Assembly: GCA_028753945.1 (NCBI GenBank)
Contig: JAPNXP010000010.1
Coordinates: forward strand, 1,677,042-1,741,041
Direction: 5' to 3'
DNA from: Hexactinellida sp. DTS-2022
Lineage: Eukaryota; Porifera; Hexactinellida
DNA: 64,000 nucleotides
Position numbers and translations under genes: made by a program. Each line of letters opens with the position of its first letter. Position 1 is the first letter of the stretch. Shown in pieces: positions 34,317-45,078 of the stretch. Below the pieces are notes generated by a model that searched no databases, had not been told where the DNA came from, and was given only the letters and a program-made list of their open reading frames with translations.

Positions 34317-34814
34317 AAGGCTTGTCAAAAGGTCCCGCATTGTCAGGTCAGGTCAGGTCAGGTCTTATATACAATATTTACGGTCAGGTCAGGTCTTGGT
34401 GGAAAAAAATTCATACAGGTCAGGTCAGGTCAGGTCTTTCACATTCTCAGGTCAAATTCAGGTCAATTTCAGCAGGGCTTTCATGAGTCACCGAGTCAAC
34501 TGACTCGCGTCACCGAGAAATCTGACTCGTGACAAAATTCAGTGATTCTAGTCTGACTCGATGACTCGTGGTGACTCGCGAGTCATCGAGTCAATCAAAT
34601 GAAAATCCCTGAATTTCAGGTCAATTTCAGGTCATTTTCAGGTCAATTCAGGTCAAAAAAGTTCAGTTCAGGTCAGGTCAGGTCAGGTCAAAATCATGCA
34701 AGATTAGGTTCAGGTCAGGTCAGGTCAGGTCAAGTCAAGGCATTCAGAAAATAGGTTCAGGTCACTCAAAGGTCAGGTCAGGTCAGGTCATGACCTGACC
34801 TTTTGACAAGCCTG
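34317..34814. mobile_element. hAT-type MITE of GGTCA arrays
   Basis: Ends are AAGGCTTGTCAAAAGGTC and GACCTTTTGACAAGCCTG. Flanks GTTAGCAG and GTTGGCCA agree at only 5-6 of 8 positions. The body is reiterated AGGTCAGGTCAGGTCA, again an extension of the terminal repeat. Another hAT MITE is nested inside. Confidence 0.8.
34473..34611. mobile_element. nested hAT MITE (139 bp), TSD AATTTCAG
   Basis: Exact 8-bp duplication AATTTCAG (34465-34472, 34612-34619). Starts CAGGGCTTTCATGAGTCACC, ends AAATGAAAATCCCTG. Filled with GACTCG/CGAGTC units. It is inserted into the GGTCA-array element. Confidence 0.92.
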
Positions 34815-34936
34815 GTTGGCCAGTATCGCATCATTTTGGATTCTTGAAGTTAGAAGATACTGGTATCCACAGTGCTCAGTAAATCGCTTAACAACAGGGA
34901 TTTGAATATATCATGATATATTATATATACGTATAT

Positions 34937-35107
34937 CATATCGTGACCTACGTTATATAAGGTCTATGTACCAACTTTGTGAAACTGGACATGGATTAAA
35001 GGAAGGCTATAGATAAATAGGTTATTTATCGTTATCTAAATAACTAGTAGTGATAGACCTCATAAATGTTCTATAACTATATAGGAACATGGTATCAAGG
35101 TATATGT
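34937..35107 (+). repeat. dispersed ~170-bp repeat (P-like end?)
   Basis: Starts CATATCGTGACCTACG and TTATATAAGGTCTATG and matches 43980-44153 over its length (TTTGTGAAACTGGAC, ATAGACCTCATAAATGTTC). The start resembles the CATAGCCTACTATATAAGG ends near the P-like transposases. Confidence 0.6.
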
Positions 35108-35226
35108 TGTAGGCGAAATTGAGTTTCAGTCCAAATTGAGTCTCAATTTCGCCTAGTCCAAATTGAGACTCATTTTGGACTAGTCCAAATTGAGTCTCAT
35201 TTTCGTCTAGGCGAGATTGAGTCATA
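35108..35226. repeat. CCAAATTGAGTCTCA array
   Basis: Five or so copies of TCCAAATTGAGTCTCATTTT in both orientations between two copies of TAGGCGAAATTGAG. No TSD identified. A compact array-type MITE candidate. Confidence 0.5.
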
Positions 35227-36211
35227 CTTATAGAAAATGTTTAAATAAATATTATGGGTTGTTAAAAATTCATTATATCCCAGTATGAATCCAGTTATTT
35301 GTTCACTTCTAAATGTGTATACTAGGTAACAAGTATGTTGAATACGAATTTGACACTCACAAATTTCTAATACAATTATTTATTGTTGTTATTGACAATA
35401 TAGGTAAACAAGTTTGTAAAATATTAGAATTTACATAGAGATTAGACGGTTATTTTAAGTAATTGCATATGCTAAATACGAATTTAGAATTATCTACTTG
35501 CAAATGTTGTTAAAGAGACACTTAGTTACACTTGAGATACGTACTAATTTCTAAGCCACATACTGTATAGCGTCAGGAGGGAGGAGTCGACTCCACCCTC
35601 TAGTCATGGGGAGGGGAGAGAGAGTATCTTCTTGTTACCAAAATTTTATTCAATGGTAAATTCTGGGGCTACGGTTACAATTCAATTTCTCGCCACGGTT
35701 AACCGCTCATGCTGATCAACACAGTAGAACATTATTTATACTACATAATTAGTAAGGTTCAGCTTTGCTTTATTCCTTACTACTACTACATTTCGTCCTT
35801 CAGAAAATATTAAATCAAGGCTGGATTCGGTTAATCGCCGCTAATACCGGTTAACTGTTACAGATTTTAGTGATCAGTTAACCGATATGTTAATATTACA
35901 ATTCCAAGTACAATTTTTGGATAAAAGTGTGAATTTGCACGCATTTTGTTCAGAATATAATAATTGTTTATCTTATTACCCATAGTAACACGATATATTT
36001 TGGTGACAACAGTGTAGAAGTAACCTGAAGTGATAAACTTGTACGTATTAACCAATCCCACCCTTAACTATTGTTTATACAAGGTTAGATTTGTTAACCG
36101 GCTGGCTAACCGCTTAACTGTTGCTATTAAATATCGGTTAGCGGTTACAGATTCCGTTAACCAGTTAGCCGGGCTGTTGATAATCAGCAGTATTATTTGG
36201 AAATTATCTTA

Positions 36212-36475
36212 CAGTAAATCTCGCTAGTCCGAACAGGAGATCCAACGTATATTACAATGGAATTATTTATTAATAAGTCTCAGACAATTAATTAGGTAGT
36301 ATTACTACATGTTTAGTTTGGATTAAAAAGGTATGAACAAGTTTGATCCAAATTATCGGAATCTCATGTTATAGAGGCCAATAGAAAATGTATTACTTCA
36401 CTAATCCGAACGAATTCACTAATCGGAACAGGATTTTTTTAAATCGGAATACCTCTGTTGAGATTAGCGAGGAAA
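36212..36475. mobile_element. pogo-like element, eroded right end
   Basis: Left end CAGTAAATCTCGCTAGTCCG. Near the right, AATCGGAATACC and ATTAGCGAGG remain but the final ACTG is lost. Confidence 0.6.
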
Positions 36476-36555
36476 TACATTTAAACAATTAAAAATATCT
36501 GAATTTTGTTGGAAAAGATTATCATAAATCCATTTCTCATCACCACAATTACTAT

Positions 36556-36639
36556 GTTGCAGCGTGTACGCAAGATAAATCCGCATGCATGTACGCTAGC
36601 GTGCATGCATGCGGACTAATCTTGCGTACACGCTGCAAC
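36556..36639. mobile_element. near-perfect 84-bp palindromic MITE
   Basis: Left arm GTTGCAGCGTGTACGCAAGA and its inverse meet at GCATGTACGCTAGCGTGCAT with almost no spacer. It interrupts the GGTTAACCG-type element. An extruded hairpin would be very stable. Confidence 0.75.
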
Positions 36640-37254
36640 AACTACACTGTTTCTAACTTGCCCAAATTGCGAAATGTATTAGTTAATGTACTACTTATGG
36701 AGTAATACTTTATAATACTTGAGTCCTACACTGTAGTATAAACAAAACGAATCATACCTGTAGCCTCAGAATGGTTAACAACCCCACCCTTGGTTCTTAG
36801 GAATTTTCTACGTATGGAAATGCATAGTTTTAAGATTACCATATTCTAACAAAATTTATATAATTTAGTGTTTTATATTCGCAATTACATTGATATTATT
36901 TAACTAGATTAACAGACCGGTTAACTACTTAATTAAATCTGTAACAGTTAACCAATATTAGCAGCGGTTAAGCGGTCACCCGGCTAACCGAATTTAGTCT
37001 AGACCTGTGAATTGAGTCTAGTCTGTATCATATGTTCAAATTAAAATAGGTATCATTTCGCCCCTCATAATATTATTTGGGGTGGCCGTTAATAGACAGC
37101 CGGGACTTAGGATCAAAACCTCTTGAATAAGAAGGGTTACGCGATAGCAAAACAATTATTATAAATTCAACTGGTGGATAATCTTAATCCTTAAGATTGC
37201 ACTATTGTTAGCCCGCCTATGGTCTCGCGGGCTACCAAATCCGGCAGTGCTTAA

Positions 37255-37400
37255 GCAGACCACAATAATATATATATTAAAAGCACAATAGTTCTTTGTG
37301 AGTGTGTGTGTGTTTGTCCGGATTACATTAAAGTAATTTGGAGATAAAAAACGCATCTCTATTTGAGATCAAAACTACCGTAACTAGGGGCCTGCATTTG
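37255..37400 (+). mobile_element. family Z rolling-circle 5' end fragment
   Basis: ATATATATTAAAAGCACAAT, GTGTGTGTTTGTCCGG and AAACGCATCTCTATTTGAG match the 5' part of the 3672-4181 element. Confidence 0.45.
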
Positions 37401-37717
37401 TCGGACTCCGTATGTCGGCATTTGTCCAAAATTCCAAATATCAAATGTTTAGAATTTTCCGACTTCTTTGTCTCTATGTTTTATGCTGGCATTTCTCCGA
37501 CTGTTTAGTAATTATCGTAATGTGAGTATTCAATAACAGTTGTAATTTATTTATGTTTTCACTCAACACAATATTTGTTGATAGTATATCTACTTTTCAG
37601 ATATTGTGTTTAATTTAAACATGATATATTGGCTAATAATAGAATACGTATTAATAAATATATTAATGCTATTTAGTAATTGATATTTAAATTAACATGG
37701 ATTTTACTTTGACTCAA

Positions 37718-37850
37718 TCTTATATATTAAATCACAATGATTTTTCTTTTTTTTGTTCGGAATTGATTGAGGAACTGGTAAGAGCTACAACTTGAAATTT
37801 GGCAGGGCGGTGGAAAATATTGTTTCTAGGAACAAGTTCTAATATCTAAG
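37718..37850 (+). mobile_element. Helitron-like 5' end fragment
   Basis: TCTTATATATTAAATCACAA after an A, then GTTCGGAATTGATTGAGG and CTTGAAATTTGGCAGGG, the usual 5' region of Helitrons. No 3' end assigned. 37851-38332 has no gene. Confidence 0.45.
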
Positions 37851-38332
37851 AAAAAAAATAACATCTTCCCTTCCCTAAAGGTGACAAAACTTTAGCCTAT
37901 TAAATTCGAGGGTTTTCCAGTATGGATTAGCAGCTAGCATTCAATTCGTATAAAAGGATTTCAGTCTCTCTATCAATTGTCAAGTGTGCATTATAGAATG
38001 CCTATCTGAGACTGTGATTTATTGGTCTAGAGGAAGTTCATTCATCCAATCAGTTATTGTGTTCACTGTCTACCCATACATTTCTATCATTCTATTGTGT
38101 CTATTTGATTATTACCAATCAATTCAATAACTTCTCCACAGCCCAAAGTCAGGGGTCCACAGAGTTGTACAGTTCCTTTGTGATATTTAATTAATTTCTA
38201 TTTGGAGTCGGTTCATTAATATACACGGACATGCGTTAATATCTAGAAAATTGTAAGTTCTAATTAGCATAAATATTCAACAATACAGGCGCTGATTAGT
38301 ATTTCCCAATTAATTTTCTGTCCTTATACGTA

Positions 38333-38433
38333 CAGTCAACATCCGGTAACTCGAACCCTCGGGGGAATGAAAAATCCGTTCGAGATAACGAATGTTCGAG
38401 TTAACGGGCATTCGAGTTACCGGATGTTGACTG
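38333..38433. mobile_element. pogo-like MITE (101 bp)
   Basis: TA-flanked (38331-38332, 38434-38435). Ends are CAGTCAACATCCGGTAACTC with a perfect inverse. ATTCGAGTTA motifs recur inside. The smallest complete member in the window. Confidence 0.9.
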
Positions 38434-38829
38434 TATATACCTATGGCTAGGCGTAGGCCCTAGGGCCCATGGATAAATAGACAGCTTAGGGGGGCACAGC
38501 CCTACTCTGAAACAATAGCATTACTGTTATGTGTGTCACTAGCGGTCACCTAAATATTACTCATATGATTTCCCGTAATATAATGAAACTGTGCATAGGG
38601 CCGTTGAATTTTAAGTAATGCCAAGGGGTAAGTATTACAGCCCGTCCTTTTTTATTACAAAATGGCAAAAAGCGAGATGTAGGGAGGGGGTATATAATTT
38701 TGTTAATTTTTCGTTACATAACCGACATTTTTATAGGCTCCTAGAATCAGTTTGAGCTCAATCATGCACATACATTACTCAATTTGCATTAAGTCTATTG
38801 GAGTATGTATTTAAAAATACAACTGTTTT

Positions 38830-38900
38830 AAATACAAGCGAGGGCCAGAGGCCCGAGTGCAAGTTGTAAGAACGCGCGTAGCGCGGGCGAGCAGCTTGTA
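38830..38900. repeat. GC-rich hairpin cluster
   Basis: GCGAGGGCCAGAGGCCCGAG and GCGCGTAGCGCGGGCGAGC in an AT-rich context, like the 3' hairpins of Helitron-type elements. The terminus is not assignable. The flanking 38434-39455 and 39625-40017 show no other feature. Confidence 0.35.
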
Positions 38901-39459
38901 TAAATAAAATCGCTGTTCAAAATATTGAACATCTGAAGGTCACAAGTTGTTTGTATCCAAAAGAAAGATAATCAATATATTTAAACTAAGGCTTGTGCTC
39001 TTTTTCGTAAGAGATGCAATTACGTCCTAAGCTCAGTCAAGAATTTAATCATATTAGTTAGTTTTCACAGTCAATATGTGTTACTGTGCTATTTTTTTTC
39101 AGTCGTTAAATAGCACCTTTTTTATACAAAGTGCTCCTGAATTAACATTTAACAAGTCCTCTTAGTGTGTAAGAGGTTTTCTGCTGAGCCCCCATTAGGG
39201 TCGCTGGCTATACTTACTCCTACGCACTTGACACCCACTATAGTTAGGGCTGACTTCGCACCTGTCTAAATATAATATGAATTTACTCAGCGATCATCGG
39301 CGTTTGTATTATAAAACCTGGCTAGTTTCTACCGATTGTTTTTTTATAATGAAGCTTCTAAATAATTAATGAATATCAATTATATTAATATGATTACAAA
39401 TTACAATACACATTTGTATGTATGTTTGAAGGTACGAGAAACGAAATTACTTTTCAGAC

Positions 39460-39618
39460 CCTCTAGACATGCAAATTGGTGTAGATTGCCGCATTAAATT
39501 TAAAGAACTTGGATTAACATGTCCTATTTGTCATTCACCAATTCAGAGCAGTTTGGAAATAACATCATTTAGAAGTTCCTTAATTCACACACCGACCTTG
39601 AGTTTGAGATTTTCTGAT
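39460..39618 (+). other. possible terminal coding exon with RING-like Cys pair
   Basis: After a possible splice acceptor (TTTTCAG), a frame with ATG at 39469 reads VDCRIKFKELGLTCPICHSP and stays open for about 50 codons to TAA. The CPICHSPI text resembles the last cysteine pair of a RING finger, but the upstream half is not visible. It may be chance or a relic. Confidence 0.2.
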
Positions 39619-40017
39619 TAATTCCCAATCCCATTCTGAATGGACTGGGATTAATCTTAAAATCTTTAAAACTCTAATTCCCTAGGCCTAAGGATTTGGC
39701 CACATCTCTGGTTGCATATTCTAACAATTGTTATTTTTAGACTATTTTTCCAATATTGAGAAAGTAGTCTGAAAAATGTCAACATCTTAGATTCGGAGAA
39801 TTCCCACATACGGAGTTTGACGTAGTCTCGGAATGGGATTAGTAGGGCTAGGGCCCATAGGTTAGTCCATTACGGTGACATTGGGAGGCCAATGCCCATT
39901 GGTGATTCAATTGACAATTTTTTGTATGTCCATGGCCCTACCAACCATACCAGAGCCTACGCCTTTGTATTGTTAATTTATAGATGCACATTTAAACAAA
40001 TTTACTACATAAATAGA

Positions 40018-40172
40018 ACGTAATTACTCATTTACTCGCTATAACATTCTCAACTTAGTGATATTGATAAACTGATTTAACAGCAAGACCAGCTATTAAA
40101 CCAAATAACAACACAGCAGCTTATCAATAAACTCAACATTCATTTGAGAATGTGTAGCGAGTAATTATGTTC
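40018..40172. repeat. short inverted-repeat element
   Basis: AACGTAATTACTC and TACTCGCTATAACATTCTCA on the left pair with TGAGAATGTGTAGCGAGTAA and ATTATGTT on the right. No TSD resolved. Confidence 0.5.
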
Positions 40173-40580
40173 TTATTATGGTGAATGTATTGAAAATTAT
40201 ATGTATTGAAGAGTAAACTGGTGGCTTGAGTGAAATGGTTTGAATTCGCGAGTAGATTAGGATAAATATTTATTACGTGCCTATAATCTCGTTCGCTTTT
40301 GCTAGGGAATACTTAACTATTCCAATAAATTTATTATCATGCATAATTTACACTTTACCACGCAATATAATTAACTTACAAAAGGACTCGTATTCATTTT
40401 GTCAAGTCTTCAATATTAATCTATATACGTAACTATATGATAATTGGTCGAATATTCTAAGGTATGCAATTGGTCGACTATTCTAAGCTAAGGTATGCAA
40501 TTGGTCGACTATTCTAGGGTTTGCAATTGGTCGACTATTTCATTTTACATTTTTTTAATATAATTATTTTTCATTTAGTG

Positions 40581-40734
40581 CTGGGTTTTTTTAAGGTTGA
40601 GACATTGATGTAACTCAGCGCGGCCTTGGTGTAACTCAACACTTCAGCCGCCGCGGCCGACCCATAATCGTGGTGTTACTCCAAAAAATCTTGGTGCAAA
40701 ATTTACACCAAGATCGGCCTTAAAAAAAACCCTG
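40581..40734. mobile_element. hAT MITE, TSD ATTTAGTG
   Basis: Exact duplication ATTTAGTG (40573-40580, 40735-40742). Begins CTGGGTTTTTTTAAGG and ends AAAAAAAACCCTG. Same family as the pair in the 5902-9538 palindrome. It is nested in the MULE. Confidence 0.92.
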
Positions 40735-40814
40735 ATTTAGTGTAAACTAAAGTGTAATAGTTGAAGTAACTGAAACATGTAAAGAAATGACAAGAAGTAA
40801 TGAATGTAAAAATA

Positions 40815-42377
40815 CTAAGTAAACATGTTGAATCTATCTTCTATTGTGCACCTGCATATTGGACATTTTTCCAAGTGTGTACTGCATTCTTCACAACATT
40901 TAGCATGCCTGCAAGGAAGAAAAACAACTGTTGATTCTCTAGGTAATAAGCATACACAGCAGTTAGCATTTTCGCTGTGTTCCTCATTGTCCTCCTCAAA
41001 TTCTGACGAAGAGTCGTTTTGAAGTTCTCCATTGAGCGAATCGGTATATATATGAATAGAGTTGGCTATGGAATAGAGGTAGACAATCGGACTATATTCT
41101 CCTGATTCGAGCTTTTGCTTGCAATTTAAACGAAAAGAATCATTTTCTATATCCCTTAGCTTTCTATTGCGTGTAATTTCAATCCCGTTGCATAGACGCT
41201 CTATGTCTAAATCTGTGTCCTGTATCGTATTGTTGAGGATCTCAATAAACAACCATATGCGTGGATGAGACACTATAATGTCCCTTTTTAATCGACCGTG
41301 ATAATTCTTTGCCCCATTATTTGTTTTATGTTGGCAGTTAAATATAGAGAGTTCATTGGTAGGAACTCCATTGATCCACTGTTTTCTCATATACTTCTTT
41401 AAGATGGTAAGTTTTGTCATATTATCTGCACTAAGCAAGATATCTTCCAGTTCAAGTTGGTTATATGTTGAGAGAATTTGATCAGCAGGAAGGAATGGAA
41501 GAGACATAAATGTCCTGATTAGTGCTCGAAATTTTTGATTCGAATGGTAGACATTGGAAAGGCCTAATTTTTGAACCTTCCGCCAAATACTTTGGGAGTA
41601 ATGAAAGTAACAACCTCTAAGATAAATACCCTGAAACTGTTTCTTCACAGCATTTCTAGCCCCCTTTTCCCAATCAGACATCCCATGGATAGGCATTAGT
41701 TGAGGAATAAGCTCATGAACTTTCGCTAAAATAGCAGTGTAGAGTTCTTCACTCTTAGATGTAAGGAGACAGTGGATAACTGGTAGCACGTGGCGTTGGA
41801 AGCGTGCGAAAATGGTCCACAGTTGATAAAACTGAGATGGCACTGTGTAAAATGTACCATCGAAATACACGTCTTCTACTTCAGAGAGTATAGTAGACAT
41901 CTTATCTGAGAAAAAGACTATTCCAACATCACAACCTACTTGTACCTCACCTTTGAAATATATACCGAACGGTGATAATGGTATCATTTCCAAAAATTCG
42001 ATAGGAGTTCTAGGAATAGGAGGCTCTATTTCCCTTCTTGCTCGATACATTGTAGCCTCTAAACTTTTGTAAGACACAAGAGCAGCAGCAGGATCATCGC
42101 GGACTACTTGCTTAAATACTTTAGATAATCTGTCACGTGAAGATCTCGCCGCGTTTAGACACTTTGATTTTAATTCGAAAATGTCAGCTTTATAGTGAGA
42201 AATTGGATGATTATGAGGGTTTAAGGGTACAATAGTATTAAATTCGGCTTTCAACTTCGCAGATCCTTTACATTTACTTGTATCCTTATATAGCACACAT
42301 CGTAGATATGTAATCTGAGATTTTACTTTATACTGTGTATATTGAAAACATCCGATGTTGAAAAGATTGTTCCTCTT
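40815..42377 (-). CDS. MULE transposase with FLYWCH-like N-terminus and C-terminal RING finger
   Basis: The frame is open from just below a stop at 42380 down to TAG at 40815 (about 520 codons). No in-frame ATG occurs before the conserved region, so the N-terminus is truncated or comes from another exon. Counting from the GTG at 42296 (493 residues): FLYWCH-type remnant (YLRCVLYKDT, KCKG, HNHP) up to residue 31; MULE catalytic domain with D146 (YFDGTF), D208 (MSDWEKGA) and C229-x2-H232 (GCYFHYSQ). The TNNGA block has K330 where MULEs usually have the catalytic Glu. After an acidic stretch (430-442), an IAP-like C3HC4 RING spans 446-484 (CVCLLPRES, LPCRHAKCCEEC, CPICRC), a fold that usually gives E3 ubiquitin ligase activity. 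Intact frame; activity doubtful because of K330. Confidence 0.85.
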   Translation of the reverse strand, partial: KRNNLFNIGCFQYTQYKVKSQITYLRCVLYKDTSKCKGSAKLKAEFNTIVPLNPHNHPISHYKADIFELKSKCLNAARSSRDRLSKVFKQVVRDDPAAALVSYKSLEATMYRARREIEPPIPRTPIEFLEMIPLSPFGIYFKGEVQVGCDVGIVFFSDKMSTILSEVEDVYFDGTFYTVPSQFYQLWTIFARFQRHVLPVIHCLLTSKSEELYTAILAKVHELIPQLMPIHGMSDWEKGARNAVKKQFQGIYLRGCYFHYSQSIWRKVQKLGLSNVYHSNQKFRALIRTFMSLPFLPADQILSTYNQLELEDILLSADNMTKLTILKKYMRKQWINGVPTNELSIFNCQHKTNNGAKNYHGRLKRDIIVSHPRIWLFIEILNNTIQDTDLDIERLCNGIEITRNRKLRDIENDSFRLNCKQKLESGEYSPIVYLYSIANSIHIYTDSLNGELQNDSSSEFEEDNEEHSENANCCVCLLPRESTVVFLPCRHAKCCEECSTHLEKCPICRCTIEDRFNMFT

Positions 42378-42952
42378 TTATGTTTATAATGCCCGCGAGT
42401 ATATTCCATGATGCAATATGAAATGTTATGATGAATGCAGTTTCGAATGAATACTTATTTAGATATAAAATATGGATAATAAAACTGGTATTTATATAAA
42501 AGAAAGGATGTGTATATTTCACACCCTGAGAATGTATAGCATCAGATTAGATGAAACCTATGTCGACCAATTGCATACCTTAGCTTAGAATAGTCGACCA
42601 ATTGCAAACCCTAGAATACTCGACCAATTGCATACCTTAGCTTAGAATAGTCGACCAATTGCATACCTTAGAATAGTCGACCAATTGCATACCCTAGAAT
42701 AGTCGACCAATTGCATACCTTAGCTTAGAATAGTCGACCAATTGCATACCTTAGAATAGTCGACCAATTGCATACCTTAGAATAGTCAACCAATTGCATA
42801 CCTTAGAATAGTCGACCAATTGCATACCCTAGAATAGTCGACCAATTGCATACCCTAGAATAGTCGACCAATTGCATACCTTAGAATAGTCGACCAATTG
42901 CATACCTACAAAAGTCGACCAATTGCAAACCTACAAAAGTCGACCAATTGCA

Positions 42953-43424
42953 GCGTCCCCATTGTATGTTATGGTTCTTTCGATGTCATCTTCTCTGAAA
43001 TGAAGAATGCAAACCTAATTAGACTAATGTAAAAATGGCATCAATAAATGTAAATATATAAACTGACCCTCATCTGCTCGTTGGTTTACTTCCGTGGATA
43101 TCTTGGGAAATGAAAAATGGATTTAGATTCATCTTGGATTATATAATTAGACATGCAGCCTGGGACAACACAAGACATGCTCTTAGAAGATTCAAATGAA
43201 TTGTACTGTTGGGGAACGCTTCTGATGAAGATAAGTGTCGTAAAATAATAGGTATACAAATATTATGATTGATTAATAATTAGATATTCACATTTTTCGA
43301 CATTCCTCCTTATGTACCATTTATGGTGCAAATTGTTGTACAATTAATTTTAAAATGGTAACTCTACAGTGTACAATGCTAAATGCCAGAAGTAAATAAG
43401 CGTTAAACAGAATTTAATTTGGCT
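42953..43424. other. no recognisable feature
   Basis: AT-rich flank of the MULE. No coding region, ends or hairpins found. Confidence 0.4.
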
Positions 43425-43500
43425 GACCTAACCAATCCCTGCTCCAAGTCCATCAATCAGCACCATTGCCTTATGTATATAATGCTATGGTATATGTTTA
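43425..43500 (+). repeat. dispersed 65-bp repeat copy
   Basis: CTAACCAATCCCTGCTCCAA, ACCATTGCCTTATGTA and AATGCTATGG, as at 20165-20465 and 28370-28440. Confidence 0.5.
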
Positions 43501-43526
43501 TTTATCTACCTTTTGAATATGGTCTC

Positions 43527-43698
43527 CAGGGTTTCATAAAGGGGGTGTTAGGGGGTGCACTTTCCCCCCTGCTCCTTCAAGTGCCCCCCCTATCCCCTAG
43601 AAAAACCACTTTTACAACGAGTTTTAATTTATGCTCCCCTTAAGAACTTACATATCCCAGATTGTCCCCCTTGCATGCAAATCCTGTATGAAACACTG
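43527..43698. mobile_element. hAT-like MITE (CAGGGTTTCATAAAGG)
   Basis: Starts CAGGGTTTCATAAAGGGGG and ends CTGTATGAAACACTG. The interior has GGGGGTGC/TCCCCCCT runs. No matching flanking duplication. Confidence 0.55.
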
Positions 43699-43979
43699 AC
43701 CTCAACGATTAGCTAGGTGGGAATTACATCTATATCTTATTGTATATTAGTCAGTTCGTCACACTCTTGCTTCATATACCTAAATACCTGTCTCAAGTAA
43801 CTAGTATTTATCCACGTTTATCTGAAATCCTCATAAATTTGTCTTCAATATATTCTAGACCAAATTTTAAAAAATTATTTGAATAGGACTGATCAGGCCT
43901 TCATCTATCCCTATGAGATCCGCGAACCTAGGAGATGTTGATTTTACAATTTGGGGACACAAATTTACCAAATATAGTA

Positions 43980-44153
43980 CATCGTGACCTACGTTATATA
44001 AGGCCTATGCACCAACTTTGTGAAACTGGACCATGGATTAAAGGAAGGCTATTGATAAATAGGTTAATTATCGTTATCTAAATAACCAGTAGTGATAGAC
44101 CTCATAAATGTTCTATAACTAGTATATAGGAGCATGGTATCAAGGTATACATA
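43980..44153 (+). repeat. dispersed ~170-bp repeat, second copy
   Basis: CATCGTGACCTACGTTATAT onward, matching 34937-35107. 44156-44779 after it has no gene, but contains a GGAATGT palindrome (44328-44345) and a decayed pogo-like start (CTCTCGTTAATACGAACACC at 44562). Confidence 0.6.
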
Positions 44154-44779
44154 GCACCCTTCAGAATTGAGCTATGTCATCATTTGATTACGTAATCGCT
44201 ATTTTTGGTGGGTATTATCGTGTTTTTATAGCCTGCTTTTGACATAGTTAGACGCGATATAAATGTTCAAGATTTGAACATGATGAGGCCCAGGACTTGT
44301 TAAAAGAAATATATTGAAATTATAAATGGAATGTTGACACATTCCTCGGTTGCCATAGATATGCATATTTCCTAAATGAGCCATAAATCAAAAAGTATTT
44401 AATTTTAATAAATTTAGTTTATATTTCCCATATAACGCGCTTCAATTGGTTTATCAGGGAATAATAAATGTGCTGAATTTTGTACCCCAATCTAGACTCT
44501 GAAATTAATATTCATAATTAATAAGCACGGATATTTTAAATACCTTACACAGATGACTCTCGTTAATACGAACACCAGGGGAAGGTCGAAACTTGTTCGT
44601 TTTAACTGCAGTTGTCACTTATATCACTTGCGTGTATTTCTTTAGGCCAGAGGACTGGTTTAAATGGGGCTTCGTTGAAACTCAGTGATATGAAGTGTTT
44701 TCAATGGTTCCGCATAATTATTTTTAACAAATTGTAAATTTATTTTCTATACATAGTACACAAGAACAAACAATGGTCA

Positions 44780-44850
44780 TCTATATTATTAAAATTAGAC
44801 TGTTGTGTGTTTGTTTGTGTTCCCCCAGTAGACCCAAGTGGACCCCCCCA
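44780..44850 (+). mobile_element. Helitron-like 5' end fragment
   Basis: TCTATATTATTAAAATTAGA after an A, then TGTGTTTGTTTGTG. Truncated. Confidence 0.4.
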
Positions 44851-45078
44851 AGCCTTTTCTAATCATTACGATTATTGCATGCGTTTTAAACAAAGCCTAC
44901 AAAATGAATAAATGCTTGTTGAGACAATAATAATTAATAATTAAAAATGTAATATATAAATTATCACAGGGTTGCCAACTCTCCCGCTTTTTGCCTTTTT
45001 TCCTTCCATCCTCCCGCCAAACTTTTCAAACTCGCGCTTTTTTTGAAATTGTTTCTATAATTAGATTTTATAATATAC

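Larger units (their letters stand above)
35640..37010. repeat. composite of GGTTAACCG-type elements
   Basis: Several partial copies of the family at 47280-47697: ends CAAGGCTGGATTCGGTTAA (35816), CCAATCCCACCCTT (36052), GGCTAACCGCTTAAC (36100), CCCCACCCTTGG (36783) and CGGCTAACCGAATTTAG (36990). It is interrupted by a pogo-like piece and a palindromic MITE. 37011-37254 has no gene. Confidence 0.6.
40441..42952 (-). mobile_element. MULE transposon with tandem-unit ends
   Basis: Both ends are arrays of a 26-bp unit (GTCGACCAATTGCATACCTT plus AGAATA), some with an extra GCTTA. There are four units at 40441-40539 and fifteen, inverted, at 42562-42952. One transposase gene lies between. A hAT MITE is inserted 3' of the gene. 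I could not define the exact ends or the 8-9-bp duplication expected of a Mutator-like element. Confidence 0.8.

Noticed and set aside
42562..42952. Regular direct repeats resembling a CRISPR array
   Set aside because: The units are contiguous without unique spacers, are inverted at the other side of a transposase gene, and lie in an animal genome. They are transposon ends.
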